Shown piece by piece: positions 26,683-35,801 of a stretch of DNA of 64,000 bases (position 1 is its first letter; every line of letters starts with the position of its first letter). Where the stretch lies: assembly GCF_010468565.1 (NCBI RefSeq), contig NZ_WUEG01000002.1, forward strand, positions 251,933 through 315,932. The letters are read 5' to 3'. The stretch is from Allomuricauda sp. TY007 (GTDB lineage Bacteria; Bacteroidota; Bacteroidia; Flavobacteriales; Flavobacteriaceae). The position numbers were made by a program, and so were the translations under genes. The notes under the pieces were generated by a model, which did no database searches, was not told where the DNA came from, and was given only the letters and a program-made list of their open reading frames with translations.

Positions 26683-26877
26683 TTAATCCGCAACTTGTAC
26701 ATTAACGGCGTTTAATCCTTTTTTACCTTGTTGTAGTTCGAATTCTACAACGTCACCTTCTCTAATTTCATCGATTAAACCTGAAATGTGTACGAAGTGA
26801 TCTGTGTTTGAACCATCTTCAGTGATAAATCCGTAACCTTTAGAATCATTGAAGAATTTTACTGTTCCTTTACTCAT
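26683..26877 (-). CDS. Cold-shock protein
   Basis: A 64-residue CspA-type nucleic-acid chaperone consisting of a single cold-shock domain. RNP1 motif KGYGFITEDG and RNP2 motif HFVHIS are intact; N-terminal MSKGTVKFFNDSKG is typical. Acts on RNA secondary structure in the cytoplasm. It has its own strong terminator and a -7 box upstream, so it is a single-gene unit. Member number in this genome cannot be told. Confidence 0.96.
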   Translation of the reverse strand: MSKGTVKFFNDSKGYGFITEDGSNTDHFVHISGLIDEIREGDVVEFELQQGKKGLNAVNVQVAD

Positions 26878-26907
26878 AATATAAATTGAAAAAAATTAAT
26901 TGAGCAA

Positions 26908-26915
26908 CAAAGGTA
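26908..26915 (-). promoter_or_regulatory. Candidate -7 box of the cold-shock gene
   Basis: TACCTTTG on the minus strand, exact match to TAnnTTTG, 30 bases before the start codon. Confidence 0.5.
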
Positions 26916-26960
26916 CGTTTAATTTATTGGGAATCAGTTTTTTTCTTAAAAATAAAATAA

Positions 26961-27599
26961 TTATGTGGTTGGGTCAGGGGTTAAACGCAAGTATGGCCTG
27001 ATTTCTTCCACACCTTTGGTGAAGATTCCTTTGGCCTCTTCGGTAGGTATAGATGGGCTTACCACAACTTTTTCTCCATTTTTCCAGTTGGCGGGAGTAG
27101 CCACTTTATGGTTGGCCGTTAATTGCAAAGAATCCACAACACGCAACAATTCGTAAAAATTACGCCCGGTAGAGGCAGGATATGTCAATGTAAGTTTGAT
27201 TTTTTTATCGGGCCCTATAATAAACACAGATCGTACAGTAAGTGTATCGTCTGCATTGGGATGAATCATATCGTACAGATCCGAAACCTTTCTTTCCACA
27301 TCGGCAACTATGGGGAAGTTGACCTTGGTGTTTTGGGTCTCGTTGATGTCCTTGATCCATTCCATGTGAGACGCGGCCCCATCAACACTCAATGCCATCA
27401 TCTTTACGTTTCTTTTGTCGAATTCATCCTTAAACTTGGCAGCTGTGCCCAGCTCGGTGGTGCAAACAGGGGTAAAGTCAGCAGGGTGAGAAAATAGAAT
27501 CCCCCAACTATCGCCAAGGTATTCATAAAAATTAAGTGTTCCTTCCGAAGTAACTGCAGTAAAATCCGGAGCAGTATCTCCCAATCGTAAAGTTGCCAT
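26961..27599 (-). CDS. Peroxiredoxin, 1-Cys (Prx6) type
   Basis: A 212-residue thiol peroxidase that reduces hydrogen peroxide and organic peroxides. Catalytic cysteine in HPADFTPVCTTELGT near residue 47; supporting Arg in TVRSVFIIGPDKKI. The long C-terminal arm (RNFYELLRVVDSLQLTANHKVATPANW) and lack of a second conserved Cys fit the Prx6 group. Has a -7 box (27637-27644, TAATTTTG on the minus strand). Cytoplasmic. Confidence 0.94.
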   Translation of the reverse strand: MATLRLGDTAPDFTAVTSEGTLNFYEYLGDSWGILFSHPADFTPVCTTELGTAAKFKDEFDKRNVKMMALSVDGAASHMEWIKDINETQNTKVNFPIVADVERKVSDLYDMIHPNADDTLTVRSVFIIGPDKKIKLTLTYPASTGRNFYELLRVVDSLQLTANHKVATPANWKNGEKVVVSPSIPTEEAKGIFTKGVEEIRPYLRLTPDPTT

Positions 27600-27636
27600 A
27601 TATTTTCTGATTTTAAAGTTTGAAAAAAGTACCCTA

Positions 27637-27644
27637 CAAAATTA
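27637..27644 (-). promoter_or_regulatory. Candidate -7 box of the peroxiredoxin gene
   Basis: TAATTTTG on the minus strand, exact match to TAnnTTTG, 37 bases before the start codon. Confidence 0.4.
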
Positions 27645-27881
27645 CTAGATTATTTGTGTATTGCGCATAAAATCAGTTAAAAGTGTATTAAAAATAACTG
27701 CTATTTATTTTAGAACACCTGTTCCAAAAAAAACATCAAGGACTAACATCTTAGCATGCCAAATCTCAATACAATTTTATTGGGTGGAACCAAAAAACTT
27801 AACTTGGCAGGCGTTCATCCAGAAAATACATTCTTTGTGATACAGCAGTAATCATTATCTTCGGCCAACGAAGTTGTACTT

Positions 27882-28550
27882 ATGATAAAGGCCACTAATA
27901 TTCAAAAAAGTTATGGAGACCTCAAAGTTTTAAAAGGGGTCGATTTGGAAATAAAAAAAGGTGAAGTGGTTTCCATTGTTGGCGCCTCGGGTGCAGGAAA
28001 AACCACTTTATTACAAATTTTAGGTACCTTGGACGCCCCTACCAACAAAGGAGAGAGCACACTTCTTATCAATGACACTGATGTAAACCAACTTAACGAT
28101 AAGAGCTTGGCACAGTTCCGGAACGAGCATATCGGTTTTATTTTTCAATTTCACCAATTGTTGCCCGAGTTTACGGCTTTGGAAAATGTTTGCATTCCTG
28201 CTTTCATTAAAAAAACGCCTCGGGCCGAAGCTGAAAAGCGCGCCAAGGAACTGTTGGACTTTTTAGGATTACAGGATCGTTACGACCACAAACCCAATGC
28301 TCTCTCTGGGGGTGAACAACAACGTGTTGCTGTCGCCCGTTCGTTAATGAACAATCCCTCTGTAGTCCTGGCAGATGAACCCAGCGGAAACCTAGATTCC
28401 GAAAGTGCGGACAATCTACATCAACTTTTTTTTCAATTGCGTGATGAATTTGGGCAGACCTTTGTATTGGTGACCCACAACCTAGAGTTGGCCGACATGG
28501 CAGACCGAAAACTCACCATGGTCGATGGTTTGATCGTTTCCAAAGATTGA
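27882..28550 (+). CDS. lolD: ABC transporter ATP-binding protein, LolD type
   Basis: A 222-residue ATPase of the LolD/MacB family. Walker [12 protein letters not shown] near residues 35-45, Q-loop [18 protein letters not shown] (the LolD-like [16 protein letters not shown]), signature [15 protein letters not shown], Walker [13 protein letters not shown]. In Bacteroidota it probably powers lipoprotein release from the inner membrane, with permeases encoded elsewhere. Separated by one base from the next gene. Confidence 0.88.
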   Translation: MIKATNIQKSYGDLKVLKGVDLEIKKGEVVSIVGASGAGKTTLLQILGTLDAPTNKGESTLLINDTDVNQLNDKSLAQFRNEHIGFIFQFHQLLPEFTALENVCIPAFIKKTPRAEAEKRAKELLDFLGLQDRYDHKPNALSGGEQQRVAVARSLMNNPSVVLADEPSGNLDSESADNLHQLFFQLRDEFGQTFVLVTHNLELADMADRKLTMVDGLIVSKD

Positions 28551-28551
28551 T

Positions 28552-29316
28552 ATGACCAAAGCAGAGCTCAAAGAATTTTTGGATGCCAAGGTGTTGGAGT
28601 ATAACCACCCCAAGTTTTTGGAAGATGACCCCATACAGATTCCGCACCAATTTACTGGAAAAGAAGATATTGAAATCAGTGCGTTTTTAACGGCCACCAT
28701 TGCGTGGGGCAATCGCAAAAGCATTATCAACAATGCCTCTAAATTAATGGGGTTGATGGGCAACACACCTTATGATTTTGTGATAAACCATACCGACGAT
28801 GATCTTGAAGAACTACGGTCTTTTGTACACCGAACCTTTAATGGGATAGACCTTGTTTACTTCGTAACCAGTTTGAAGCACATTTATAAGAACCACGGTG
28901 GTTTGGAAGCGATTTTTACAGAACATCAGACCAAAGACTCCATGCAGCCTGCCATTTCCAAGTTCAAGGAAGTGTTTTTTGAGTTGCCTCACCAAAGTAG
29001 AACCCAAAAACATGTTTCCGACCCCAATAAAGGTTCCGCTGCCAAACGTATCAATATGTTTTTACGTTGGATGGTTCGGGACAATGACACGGGAGTTGAT
29101 TTTGGGCTTTGGAAAAAAATCGACCCCGGCAAGCTCTCCTGTCCGTTAGACGTACATTCGGGCAATGTGGCCCGGAAACTAAAACTGCTCAAACGCAAAC
29201 AAAATGATGCCAAGGCATTAAAGGAGCTCGACAATAATCTTAGAAAATTGGATGCCACCGACCCCGTAAAGTATGACTTTGCCCTATTTGGCTTAGGTGT
29301 TTTTGAGCGGTTTTAG
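28552..29316 (+). CDS. TIGR02757 family protein
   Basis: A 254-residue protein of a family restricted mainly to Bacteroidota and Spirochaetes. Conserved segments visible: DPIQIPHQFTGKEDIEISAFLTATIAWGNRKSIINNASKL, KRINMFLRWMVRDNDTGVDFGLW, LSCPLDVHSGNVARKLKLL and PVKYDFALFGLGVFE. The helix pattern recalls helix-hairpin-helix DNA glycosylases, but no catalytic residue can be named. Function unknown. Directly follows lolD. Confidence 0.88.
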   Translation: MTKAELKEFLDAKVLEYNHPKFLEDDPIQIPHQFTGKEDIEISAFLTATIAWGNRKSIINNASKLMGLMGNTPYDFVINHTDDDLEELRSFVHRTFNGIDLVYFVTSLKHIYKNHGGLEAIFTEHQTKDSMQPAISKFKEVFFELPHQSRTQKHVSDPNKGSAAKRINMFLRWMVRDNDTGVDFGLWKKIDPGKLSCPLDVHSGNVARKLKLLKRKQNDAKALKELDNNLRKLDATDPVKYDFALFGLGVFERF

Positions 29317-29538
29317 AAACTTCTGAACATTCACTGAATTGGTGTTTGGTTAAGGAGCTGCTTACTTTTCCAATTAGGAAGCTGTTTTTTGAAAAAGTCT
29401 CCAAGACATAAATATGGCAAATGCACTCTTAAAAATTTTTCAAGGATCAATCAAATTTATCTTTTCGATATTACTGGACCTATTGATTAAATTGAGCACC
29501 TCTTTTGGAATTTTTTCAATCCAAATACTCTCTAGAAG

Positions 29539-30885
29539 TTATGTCCTTGGAAACTCCCAACCGTTATGGTATTCATTTTTCAACATGGCATCAGCTTCCG
29601 AGTGGTTAAACTTGCCGTTTTCAGCATCCCAGAAAAGTCGATCTCCTGTTTTATAGGCAATATTGCCCAAGTGGCTAACCACAGCTGCATCGTATCCAAT
29701 TTTTATTGGTGCCTTCAAAATTGATTTATCTCGGGTTTTTACGGCTTCCAAAAAATTCTGTGTGTGTAGCCCTAACCCTTCCCCTACTCCTTGCTGTAAC
29801 GATACGGCTTCTATTTTAGGCCCTAAATCTTTGCTCCAATGAGGGCGGTCGTGCTCTGGGATCACTTCCCATCCACCACGGTCCAGCACCAAGGTACCAT
29901 TGTTGCCAATAAAGGCGATACCGTGGTTTCGTCCGTAATTGCCACCATCAATACCAGTGGCGTGTTCCCATAACAGGGAAAAGTCGCCAAAATCGTATAC
30001 GGTCTGCAAGGTATCGGGTGTTTCTGCGGCATCATTGGGATAAGCAAATTTGCCCCCCATCGCCATTACGGATTTTGGTGTGGAGGCTTTCATGCCGTAA
30101 AGCGCATAATCGATCAAGTGAACGCCCCAATCCGTCATTAATCCACCAGCATAGTCCCAGAACCATCTAAAATTAAAATGGAACCTATTTTTATTGAATG
30201 GCCTTTTTTCCGCAGGGCCCAACCACATATCGTAATCCACTCCCTCCGGTACGGGACTATTTGGCACTACAGGTATGGATTGCATCCACCCTTGGTAGGC
30301 CCAAGTTTTTACCAAGCGAATCTGCCCCAATTTACCGGAATGTACGTAATTGATCGCATCTACAAAATGGGGCTCGCTACGCTGCCACTGGCCTATTTGC
30401 ACCATTCTATCACTTGCATTTACTTTGGCAAGCATGGCATCGCTCTCTGCTACAGAATTGGCAATGGGCTTCTCGCAATACACATCTTTGCCTGCATCAA
30501 TGGCATCTGTAAGTTGTAGGCAATGCCAATGGTCCGGAGTTCCGATAATGGCAATGTGAATATCTTTGTCCTCTAGCAGTTTTCGGTAATCGGAATACCA
30601 TTTGGGTTTTTTGATACCTCCTTTTTCCAGCTCGGCCGTTTTTTCACGAAGAACATTTTCATCTACATCACAGAGAGCAACAACTTCCACTTCGCTGTTC
30701 TGGAGAATGGAACTTAAATCGGAAAAGCCCATACCCTTACAACCAATAAGACCAACCTGTACTTTATCGTTAGGACTTATGTTTTTCCGAATTGATGCCA
30801 ATAACTCGGTAGGAAATACCATTGATGCTCCCAAACCTGCCACATACATTCCACCACGTTTTACAAATTGTCTTCTTGTTCCCAT
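29539..30885 (-). CDS. Gfo/Idh/MocA oxidoreductase with twin-arginine signal
   Basis: A 448-residue NAD(P)-dependent sugar oxidoreductase-like protein. The N-terminus (TRRQFVKRGGMYVAGLGASMVFP) is a twin-arginine export signal, so it is periplasmic. Rossmann motif GLIGCKGMGFSDL, then DVDENVLREK, AIIGTPDHWHCLQLTDAIDAGKDVYCEKP with the catalytic Lys of the EKP motif, and a C-terminal half with WFWDYAGGLMTDWGVHLIDYALYG. Exported members usually act on cell-wall or polysaccharide sugars. Confidence 0.92.
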   Translation of the reverse strand: MGTRRQFVKRGGMYVAGLGASMVFPTELLASIRKNISPNDKVQVGLIGCKGMGFSDLSSILQNSEVEVVALCDVDENVLREKTAELEKGGIKKPKWYSDYRKLLEDKDIHIAIIGTPDHWHCLQLTDAIDAGKDVYCEKPIANSVAESDAMLAKVNASDRMVQIGQWQRSEPHFVDAINYVHSGKLGQIRLVKTWAYQGWMQSIPVVPNSPVPEGVDYDMWLGPAEKRPFNKNRFHFNFRWFWDYAGGLMTDWGVHLIDYALYGMKASTPKSVMAMGGKFAYPNDAAETPDTLQTVYDFGDFSLLWEHATGIDGGNYGRNHGIAFIGNNGTLVLDRGGWEVIPEHDRPHWSKDLGPKIEAVSLQQGVGEGLGLHTQNFLEAVKTRDKSILKAPIKIGYDAAVVSHLGNIAYKTGDRLFWDAENGKFNHSEADAMLKNEYHNGWEFPRT

Positions 30886-30912
30886 ATTCTTTAAAAATTT
30901 GGAAAAAGATAC

Positions 30913-30953
30913 AAAAAAACGTCCCTTGAAAACTAAACTTCAAGGGACGTTTT
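30913..30953 (-). terminator. Terminator after yajC
   Basis: AAAACGTCCCTTGAA and TTCAAGGGACGTTTT (30916-30930, 30939-30953) form a perfect 15-base-pair stem with an 8-base loop; the minus strand carries a T-run beyond it. It ends the nusB-DUF1573-yajC transcript. Confidence 0.92.
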
Positions 30954-30976
30954 GAATTTAATGTATATACTTTCGC

Positions 30977-31267
30977 TTACTTCTTTTCGGCGGGAGCGTT
31001 CAATTTTTTACTCATTTCCATGGAAATGGCTGAGCGGTCGAACTTTAAACGGCCTGCCATGGTTTCGATGACACAGGAAAAATCCTTGTCGTTCAATTCC
31101 ACGATTTTGCCGTGCAGCCCACTTTTGGTAATTATTTTATCACCTTTTTTTAATTCTGAAGCGAATTTTTTCTCATCCTTCTGACGTTTCATCTGCGGGC
31201 GAATCATAAAAAAATACGCCACGGCAAAAATCAATATCAGCGGTAAAAACTGTCCTATATTTTCCAT
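30977..31267 (-). CDS. yajC: Preprotein translocase accessory subunit YajC
   Basis: A 96-residue inner membrane protein of the SecDF-YajC complex. One helix (LPLILIFAVAYFFMIRP, residues 8-24), then the signature RPQMKRQKDEKKFASELKKGDKIITKSGLHGKI and a strand-rich domain. Third gene of the unit nusB-DUF1573-yajC, a gene order repeated across Flavobacteria. Ends at a strong terminator. Confidence 0.95.
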   Translation of the reverse strand: MENIGQFLPLILIFAVAYFFMIRPQMKRQKDEKKFASELKKGDKIITKSGLHGKIVELNDKDFSCVIETMAGRLKFDRSAISMEMSKKLNAPAEKK

Positions 31268-31280
31268 TTAGGTCTTTTAA

Positions 31281-31757
31281 TTATTTAACAGGACCAGCTG
31301 GTGTAGCTCCTGGTGCTTGAACAAATGCCTTGATTCTCAATATTTCTGAACCTTTGGCTGTATTTGCGTTTACGGTAATTGTTTTGGTGACCTGATTTTG
31401 GCCAGATCCGTTGAACTTAACCAACAACTCTCCTGTTTCCCCTGGTGCAATAGGGTCTTTTGGAGGGTTTGGCACGGTACAACCACAGCTACTTTTAGCA
31501 TTTGTAATGATCAAAGGAGCATTACCTGTATTGGTAAATGTAAAAGTTGTTTCCTGCGGAGTTCCCCTTTGGATTGTACCGAAATCGTGTTCAGTCTTCT
31601 CAAAGGTCATTACGGGAACATTCTTAGCTGCTTTATCTCTATCCACAGCACTCTCAACGTTGTCAGCAACTATTTTTTTTGATGCCTTGTCCTTGCATGA
31701 TACACCCATTATGGCGACTACCATGACCAAACTTAAAATTGTTGTTATTCTTTTCAT
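31281..31757 (-). CDS. DUF1573 lipoprotein
   Basis: A 158-residue lipoprotein: KRITTILSLVMVVAIMGVSC gives the signal and lipobox Cys near residue 20. The rest is the DUF1573 Ig-like domain, with FEKTEHDFGTIQRGTPQETTFTFTNTGNAPLIITNAKSSCGC and VKFNGSGQNQVTKTITV. The family is abundant in Bacteroidota and resembles the ASPM/SPD-2/Hydin fold. The start at 31757 gives the proper signal peptide; an upstream ATG 21 bases earlier does not. Co-transcribed with nusB. Confidence 0.9.
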   Translation of the reverse strand: MKRITTILSLVMVVAIMGVSCKDKASKKIVADNVESAVDRDKAAKNVPVMTFEKTEHDFGTIQRGTPQETTFTFTNTGNAPLIITNAKSSCGCTVPNPPKDPIAPGETGELLVKFNGSGQNQVTKTITVNANTAKGSEILRIKAFVQAPGATPAGPVK

Positions 31758-31795
31758 GATTAAAATTTGTTTTCCCAAAATTAAGGAATAATTGT

Positions 31796-32743
31796 TTATT
31801 GCAAGCCTCTACCTATTTTTTGAAGCCTGCCATCCAGTTTATACTCTTTTACCAACTTGTCCAAAACACCATTAATAAAAATGCTGCTCTTTGGTGTGGA
31901 GTATTCTTTGGCAATCTCCAAATACTCGTTCAAGGTCACTTTTTCTGGTATGGAAGGGAAGTTGAGCAGTTCGCAAATGGCCATTTTTAAAATAATGGAA
32001 TCTATCTCCGCGATACGGTCGTTGTCCCAATTGGGTGTCTTACCTTCGATTTCCTTTTCCCATTTGGCATCGTTGAGCAATGTCTTGGTCAACAGTTCGT
32101 TGGCAAAATCCATATCCTGTTGGTCTTTTAGTAAAGCTGGTAAAAAGAAACGGTCACCGGAATCCGGTTTGGCCTTTTTTAAGCGCTTTACCAAAAATGT
32201 GTTCACAATGGGGAAATCATCCACCCAAGTTAACTTATCATCCTCAAAGTAATCGTAAATTTTTTCGTTGGGCGCTATAATTTCCTTGAACAGTTGAATA
32301 ACAACATTTCGGTCGTCCGCATAGCTATCTTCGCCATTGGACATATACTCCCTATAAATATCACTGGTAACAATTTCTTTATGAATGATTTTCACATACT
32401 CATCATTCATGTACCAATTGTCCAGTTTGCGTTTGGATAGCTCGTTTTTCAATACTTCGTTGTTCACCAATTGTAAAAGCAATCGGTTTTTTACAAACTT
32501 TTCAGGATTGGGGTAATTGTCTTCTTCGGTGGCCACATATTTTTTGGAAGCATGGCTCGTATGTTTTTCGGCCAAACGATGGAGTTCGGCCAATAGGCTT
32601 AAAATCAAAAGGTATAGAACGTACATGTTTTCTATACTAACTCTCAAAAACTTTTCTTGTTTTTGCAAGGAATCGTCCTTGGATTGCACCAATGCATAAA
32701 TGCATTGCATTACTTTTACTCTAATGTGCCTTCGGGTAAGCAT
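31796..32743 (-). CDS. nusB: Transcription antitermination factor NusB
   Basis: A 315-residue NusB. The usual NusB fold forms the C-terminal half, with AEIDSIILKMAICELLNFPSIPEKVTLNEYLEIAKEYSTPKSSIFINGVLDKL. The N-terminal 170 residues are an extra segment (LTRRHIRVKVMQCIYAL start) found in Bacteroidota NusB and absent from the 140-residue proteobacterial form. Acts in rRNA transcription with NusE. Has a -7 box at 32785-32792. Confidence 0.93.
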   Translation of the reverse strand: MLTRRHIRVKVMQCIYALVQSKDDSLQKQEKFLRVSIENMYVLYLLILSLLAELHRLAEKHTSHASKKYVATEEDNYPNPEKFVKNRLLLQLVNNEVLKNELSKRKLDNWYMNDEYVKIIHKEIVTSDIYREYMSNGEDSYADDRNVVIQLFKEIIAPNEKIYDYFEDDKLTWVDDFPIVNTFLVKRLKKAKPDSGDRFFLPALLKDQQDMDFANELLTKTLLNDAKWEKEIEGKTPNWDNDRIAEIDSIILKMAICELLNFPSIPEKVTLNEYLEIAKEYSTPKSSIFINGVLDKLVKEYKLDGRLQKIGRGLQ

Positions 32744-32784
32744 GTTTAAAGAACTTTTAAAGTCATTGTTTGGCTTTCACTCCG

Positions 32785-32792
32785 CAAAAGTA
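32785..32792 (-). promoter_or_regulatory. Candidate -7 box of nusB
   Basis: TACTTTTG on the minus strand, exact match to TAnnTTTG, 41 bases before the start codon. Confidence 0.45.
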
Positions 32793-32867
32793 ATCTTATA
32801 TTTGAATCTTACCTACCAAAGTTACTTTCTTATCAGTTTTATAACGTTTACTTTGTTTGGTATGGTA

Positions 32868-32875
32868 TATATTTG
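32868..32875 (+). promoter_or_regulatory. Candidate -7 box of the ABC exporter gene
   Basis: TATATTTG, exact match to TAnnTTTG, 49 bases before the ATG at 32925. No good -33 TTG at the usual distance. Confidence 0.4.
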
Positions 32876-32924
32876 CGGGATTGTCGCTGTACATTTACCC
32901 TAAAAATCACTTTTTTACCTTTTT

Positions 32925-34679
32925 ATGAAGGAACTGAAACACCTAAATAAATATTTTAAAAAATATTGGCTCAAACTTTTTTTGGGGATTCTCATTACCA
33001 TAATTGCCCGTGTTTTTTCCTTGGTAATGCCCTCTTATGTGAACAAATCCATACAGGCAGTCGAAGATTTTGCATCGGATGTGATTAGCCTTTCGGATGC
33101 CAAGGGATTATTGCTACAGTACATTCTCATTATTGTTGGAGCTGCCATTCTTTCGGGCCTTTTCACTTTTTTGATGCGCCAAACGATCATTAATGTATCC
33201 CGCTACATTGAGTATGATTTGAAAAACGAGGTTTTTGACCATTATCAGTTACTTAGTCTCAATTTTTACAAAAAAAACAGGATTGGTGACTTAATGAACC
33301 GAATCAGTGAAGACATCAACCAAGTGCGGATGTATGGCGGCCCTGCCATTATGTATGGTATACAAACCTTAACCCTTTTTGTGTGCTTGGTCCCCCTAAT
33401 GTTTATAAAGGCCCCTACCCTGGCGGCCTATACCTTGCTTCCGTTACCTATTTTATCTGTTCTGATTTACCAGATCAGTAAAATTATCCACAAAAGAAGC
33501 ACCAAGGTCCAAGAATATTTGTCCACACTGTCCACTTTTACACAAGAATCCTTTTCGGGGATTTCAGTAATAAAGGCATACAGCATTGAGCCCCGAATAA
33601 ATACGGAGCTTCGCGGATTGGCGCAAGAGGGAAAAGATACCAGCATGGCCTTGGCCAAAGTGAACGCTTGGTTCTTTCCTTTAATGATTTTATTGATAGG
33701 TATCAGCAATGTGTTTGTGATTTACATAGGTGGACGGCAATATATAAATGGGGAAATTGAGACCATTGGGATCATTGCCGAGTTTATTCTTTACGTAAAT
33801 ATGCTTACATGGCCCGTTGCCGTTGTGGGGTGGCTTACATCCATAGTACAAAGGGCTGAGGCTTCGCAAAAAAGAATAAACGAATTTTTAAAGGAAGAGC
33901 CGTCCATTAAAAACCAAGTAAAAACACCTACCCCGATCAAAGGTGGTATTGAGTTCAGAAATGTAACCTTTACTTACGAAGACACCAACATAACTGCTCT
34001 CAAAGATGTTTCATTTACAGTCGAAGCTGGTCAAACGGTGGCTATTTTAGGAAAAACAGGTGCAGGGAAATCAACGATATTGGATTTGGTGGCCCGCTTG
34101 TACGACACTTCTTCTGGAGAAGTATTGATTGATGGCATTCCTGTTCAACAACTAAACCTCGATAGCCTACGCAGCTCCATTGGCGCTGTACCGCAAGATG
34201 CTTTCTTGTTCTCGGATACCATTGAGAACAATATTCGTTTTGGAAATGAAAATGCTACGCACGACGATATTGTGGAAGTCGCCAAAAAAGCAGTAGTGCA
34301 TAAAAATATTGAAGGATTTGCGAAAAAATACCAAACTATTTTGGGAGAACGTGGCATCACATTGAGCGGTGGTCAAAAACAACGGATTTCCATTGCCCGT
34401 GCCCTTTTAAAAGATCCTAAAATCTATCTTTTTGATGATTGCCTATCCGCCGTGGACACTGAGACCGAGGAAGAGATTCTTAATAATTTAAAAAGAGTAT
34501 CGGAAAGTAAAACCACACTTATTGTAAGTCACAGAGTATCATCTGCCAAGAATGCCGATAAAATCATTGTGTTGGACAATGGTAGCATCATTCAAGAGGG
34601 TACCCACGAGGAATTGAACAATACCGAAGGGTATTACAAAGACCTCTACATCAACCAACTCTCAGGTAAAGATTCATAA
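32925..34679 (+). CDS. ABC exporter, fused permease and ATPase
   Basis: A 584-residue half-transporter of the MsbA/multidrug type. Six membrane helices in residues 1-320 (for example LFLGILITIIARVFSLVMPS), then the ATPase: FRNVTFTYEDTNITALKDVSF, Walker A GKTGAGKSTILDLVARLYD, Q-loop GAVPQDAFLFSDT, signature LSGGQKQRISIARALL, Walker B IYLFDDCLSAVD. Works as a dimer, exporting a lipid or drug-like substrate that cannot be inferred. Divergent from nusB. Confidence 0.93.
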   Translation: MKELKHLNKYFKKYWLKLFLGILITIIARVFSLVMPSYVNKSIQAVEDFASDVISLSDAKGLLLQYILIIVGAAILSGLFTFLMRQTIINVSRYIEYDLKNEVFDHYQLLSLNFYKKNRIGDLMNRISEDINQVRMYGGPAIMYGIQTLTLFVCLVPLMFIKAPTLAAYTLLPLPILSVLIYQISKIIHKRSTKVQEYLSTLSTFTQESFSGISVIKAYSIEPRINTELRGLAQEGKDTSMALAKVNAWFFPLMILLIGISNVFVIYIGGRQYINGEIETIGIIAEFILYVNMLTWPVAVVGWLTSIVQRAEASQKRINEFLKEEPSIKNQVKTPTPIKGGIEFRNVTFTYEDTNITALKDVSFTVEAGQTVAILGKTGAGKSTILDLVARLYDTSSGEVLIDGIPVQQLNLDSLRSSIGAVPQDAFLFSDTIENNIRFGNENATHDDIVEVAKKAVVHKNIEGFAKKYQTILGERGITLSGGQKQRISIARALLKDPKIYLFDDCLSAVDTETEEEILNNLKRVSESKTTLIVSHRVSSAKNADKIIVLDNGSIIQEGTHEELNNTEGYYKDLYINQLSGKDS

Positions 34680-34754
34680 AAAAGTTGCTGAATTAGCTTT
34701 TTTTTTACATTTTTGATGACATAATTCAACATAGTACTAAATACACTATACCAT

Positions 34755-35126
34755 ATGGGCCAGAAAGATACAATGGATCAGGAAGAGATTTATTCGAAAG
34801 TCTTAAGAGCAGGAAGAAGAACCTATTTTTTTGACGTAAGAAGTACCAAGGCCGGAGATTACTACCTTACCATCACCGAAAGTAAAAAGTTTACCCACGA
34901 TGATGGTTCTTTCCACTACAAAAAGCACAAAATTTATCTGTACAAAGAAGATTTTAGTGCTTTCCGTGAGATTATGGAAGAGATGATGGACTACATTATT
35001 GACGAAAAAGGTACCGAGGTTATCTCCGAACGCCATCAAAAAGATTTTAAAAAGGAAGAAAACAGTTTTAGTGAAAACGGGGCTGCATCCGGCAACTTTA
35101 CCGATGTAAGTTTCGACGACATCTAA
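34755..35126 (+). CDS. DUF3276/PUR-alpha-like DNA/RNA-binding protein
   Basis: A 123-residue protein carrying the bacterial PUR domain: EEIYSKVLRAGRRTYFFDVRSTKAGDYYLTITESKKFTHDD, then KHKIYLYKEDFSAFREIMEEMMDYI. Spirochaete members bind single-stranded DNA and RNA; the Bacteroidota form is conserved but unstudied. The C-terminal tail is low complexity. Ends at a strong terminator. Confidence 0.9.
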   Translation: MGQKDTMDQEEIYSKVLRAGRRTYFFDVRSTKAGDYYLTITESKKFTHDDGSFHYKKHKIYLYKEDFSAFREIMEEMMDYIIDEKGTEVISERHQKDFKKEENSFSENGAASGNFTDVSFDDI

Positions 35127-35148
35127 AAACATCTCCTTTAAAAAAATT

Positions 35149-35183
35149 AAACGACCTGTATTTTTTGCAGGTCGTTTTTTTAT
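35149..35183 (+). terminator. Terminator after the DUF3276 gene
   Basis: AAACGACCTG (35149-35158) pairs with CAGGTCGTTT (35168-35177), followed by a T-run. Confidence 0.9.
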
Positions 35184-35226
35184 TTTTACCATATACGACA
35201 TTGTACAATCCTAAAATTTAAGAACA

Positions 35227-35787
35227 ATGGCTAGGACTCCCAGTAACATGCTCCCTTTGGGCACCAAGGCTTCCAACTTTGAACTGTTGGACACCGTTTC
35301 CGATAAAAAACGATCTTTGGACGAGCTGAAAGGAGAAAAAGGGACCGTGGTAATGTTTATTTGCAACCACTGCCCTTTTGTGGTTCATGTAAACCCGATG
35401 ATCGTAAAGTTGGCTAAAGAATATCAGGAAAAAGGAATTGCCTTTGTGGCCATTTCCAGCAACGATGTGGAAAACTATCCACAAGATGCCCCGCATTTAA
35501 TGACCGAGAAAGCCAAAAAGGAAGGCTATACGTTTCCCTATTTATATGACGAAACTCAAGAAACAGCAAAGGCATACGATGCAGCCTGTACTCCCGATTT
35601 CTATCTCTTTGATGCGAATTTGTCCTTGGTCTACCGTGGCCAATTGGACGACTCCAGGCCGGGCAACGGAATTCCACTTACAGGAACGGACCTTAAAAAT
35701 GCAATGGATGCCGTCCTGGATGGTAAAGCTGTAAATTCCGAGCAAAAGCCAAGTCTGGGCTGCAATATTAAATGGATCAACACCTAG
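35227..35787 (+). CDS. Thioredoxin-family protein (AhpC/TSA-like)
   Basis: A 186-residue thioredoxin-fold protein without a signal peptide. The redox site is VMFICNHCPFVVHVNPM (CxxC about residues 43-46), later the cis-proline region AACTPDFYLFD and GRATGNGIPLTG-like QLDDSRPGNGIPLTG. Members of this cytosolic group are annotated as thioredoxin or peroxiredoxin-like; exact role unproven. It is followed 14 bases later by a GNAT gene on the same strand. Confidence 0.9.
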   Translation: MARTPSNMLPLGTKASNFELLDTVSDKKRSLDELKGEKGTVVMFICNHCPFVVHVNPMIVKLAKEYQEKGIAFVAISSNDVENYPQDAPHLMTEKAKKEGYTFPYLYDETQETAKAYDAACTPDFYLFDANLSLVYRGQLDDSRPGNGIPLTGTDLKNAMDAVLDGKAVNSEQKPSLGCNIKWINT

Positions 35788-35801
35788 CACTATAATAAAG
35801 A

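Noticed and set aside
27756..27851. A 31-residue frame upstream of lolD on the plus strand
   Set aside because: No promoter or conserved pattern supports it, and its amino acids show no helix or signal character; left as unproven.
29414..29656. An 80-residue plus-strand frame after the TIGR02757 gene
   Set aside because: It overlaps the end of the oxidoreductase gene on the other strand and has no domain.
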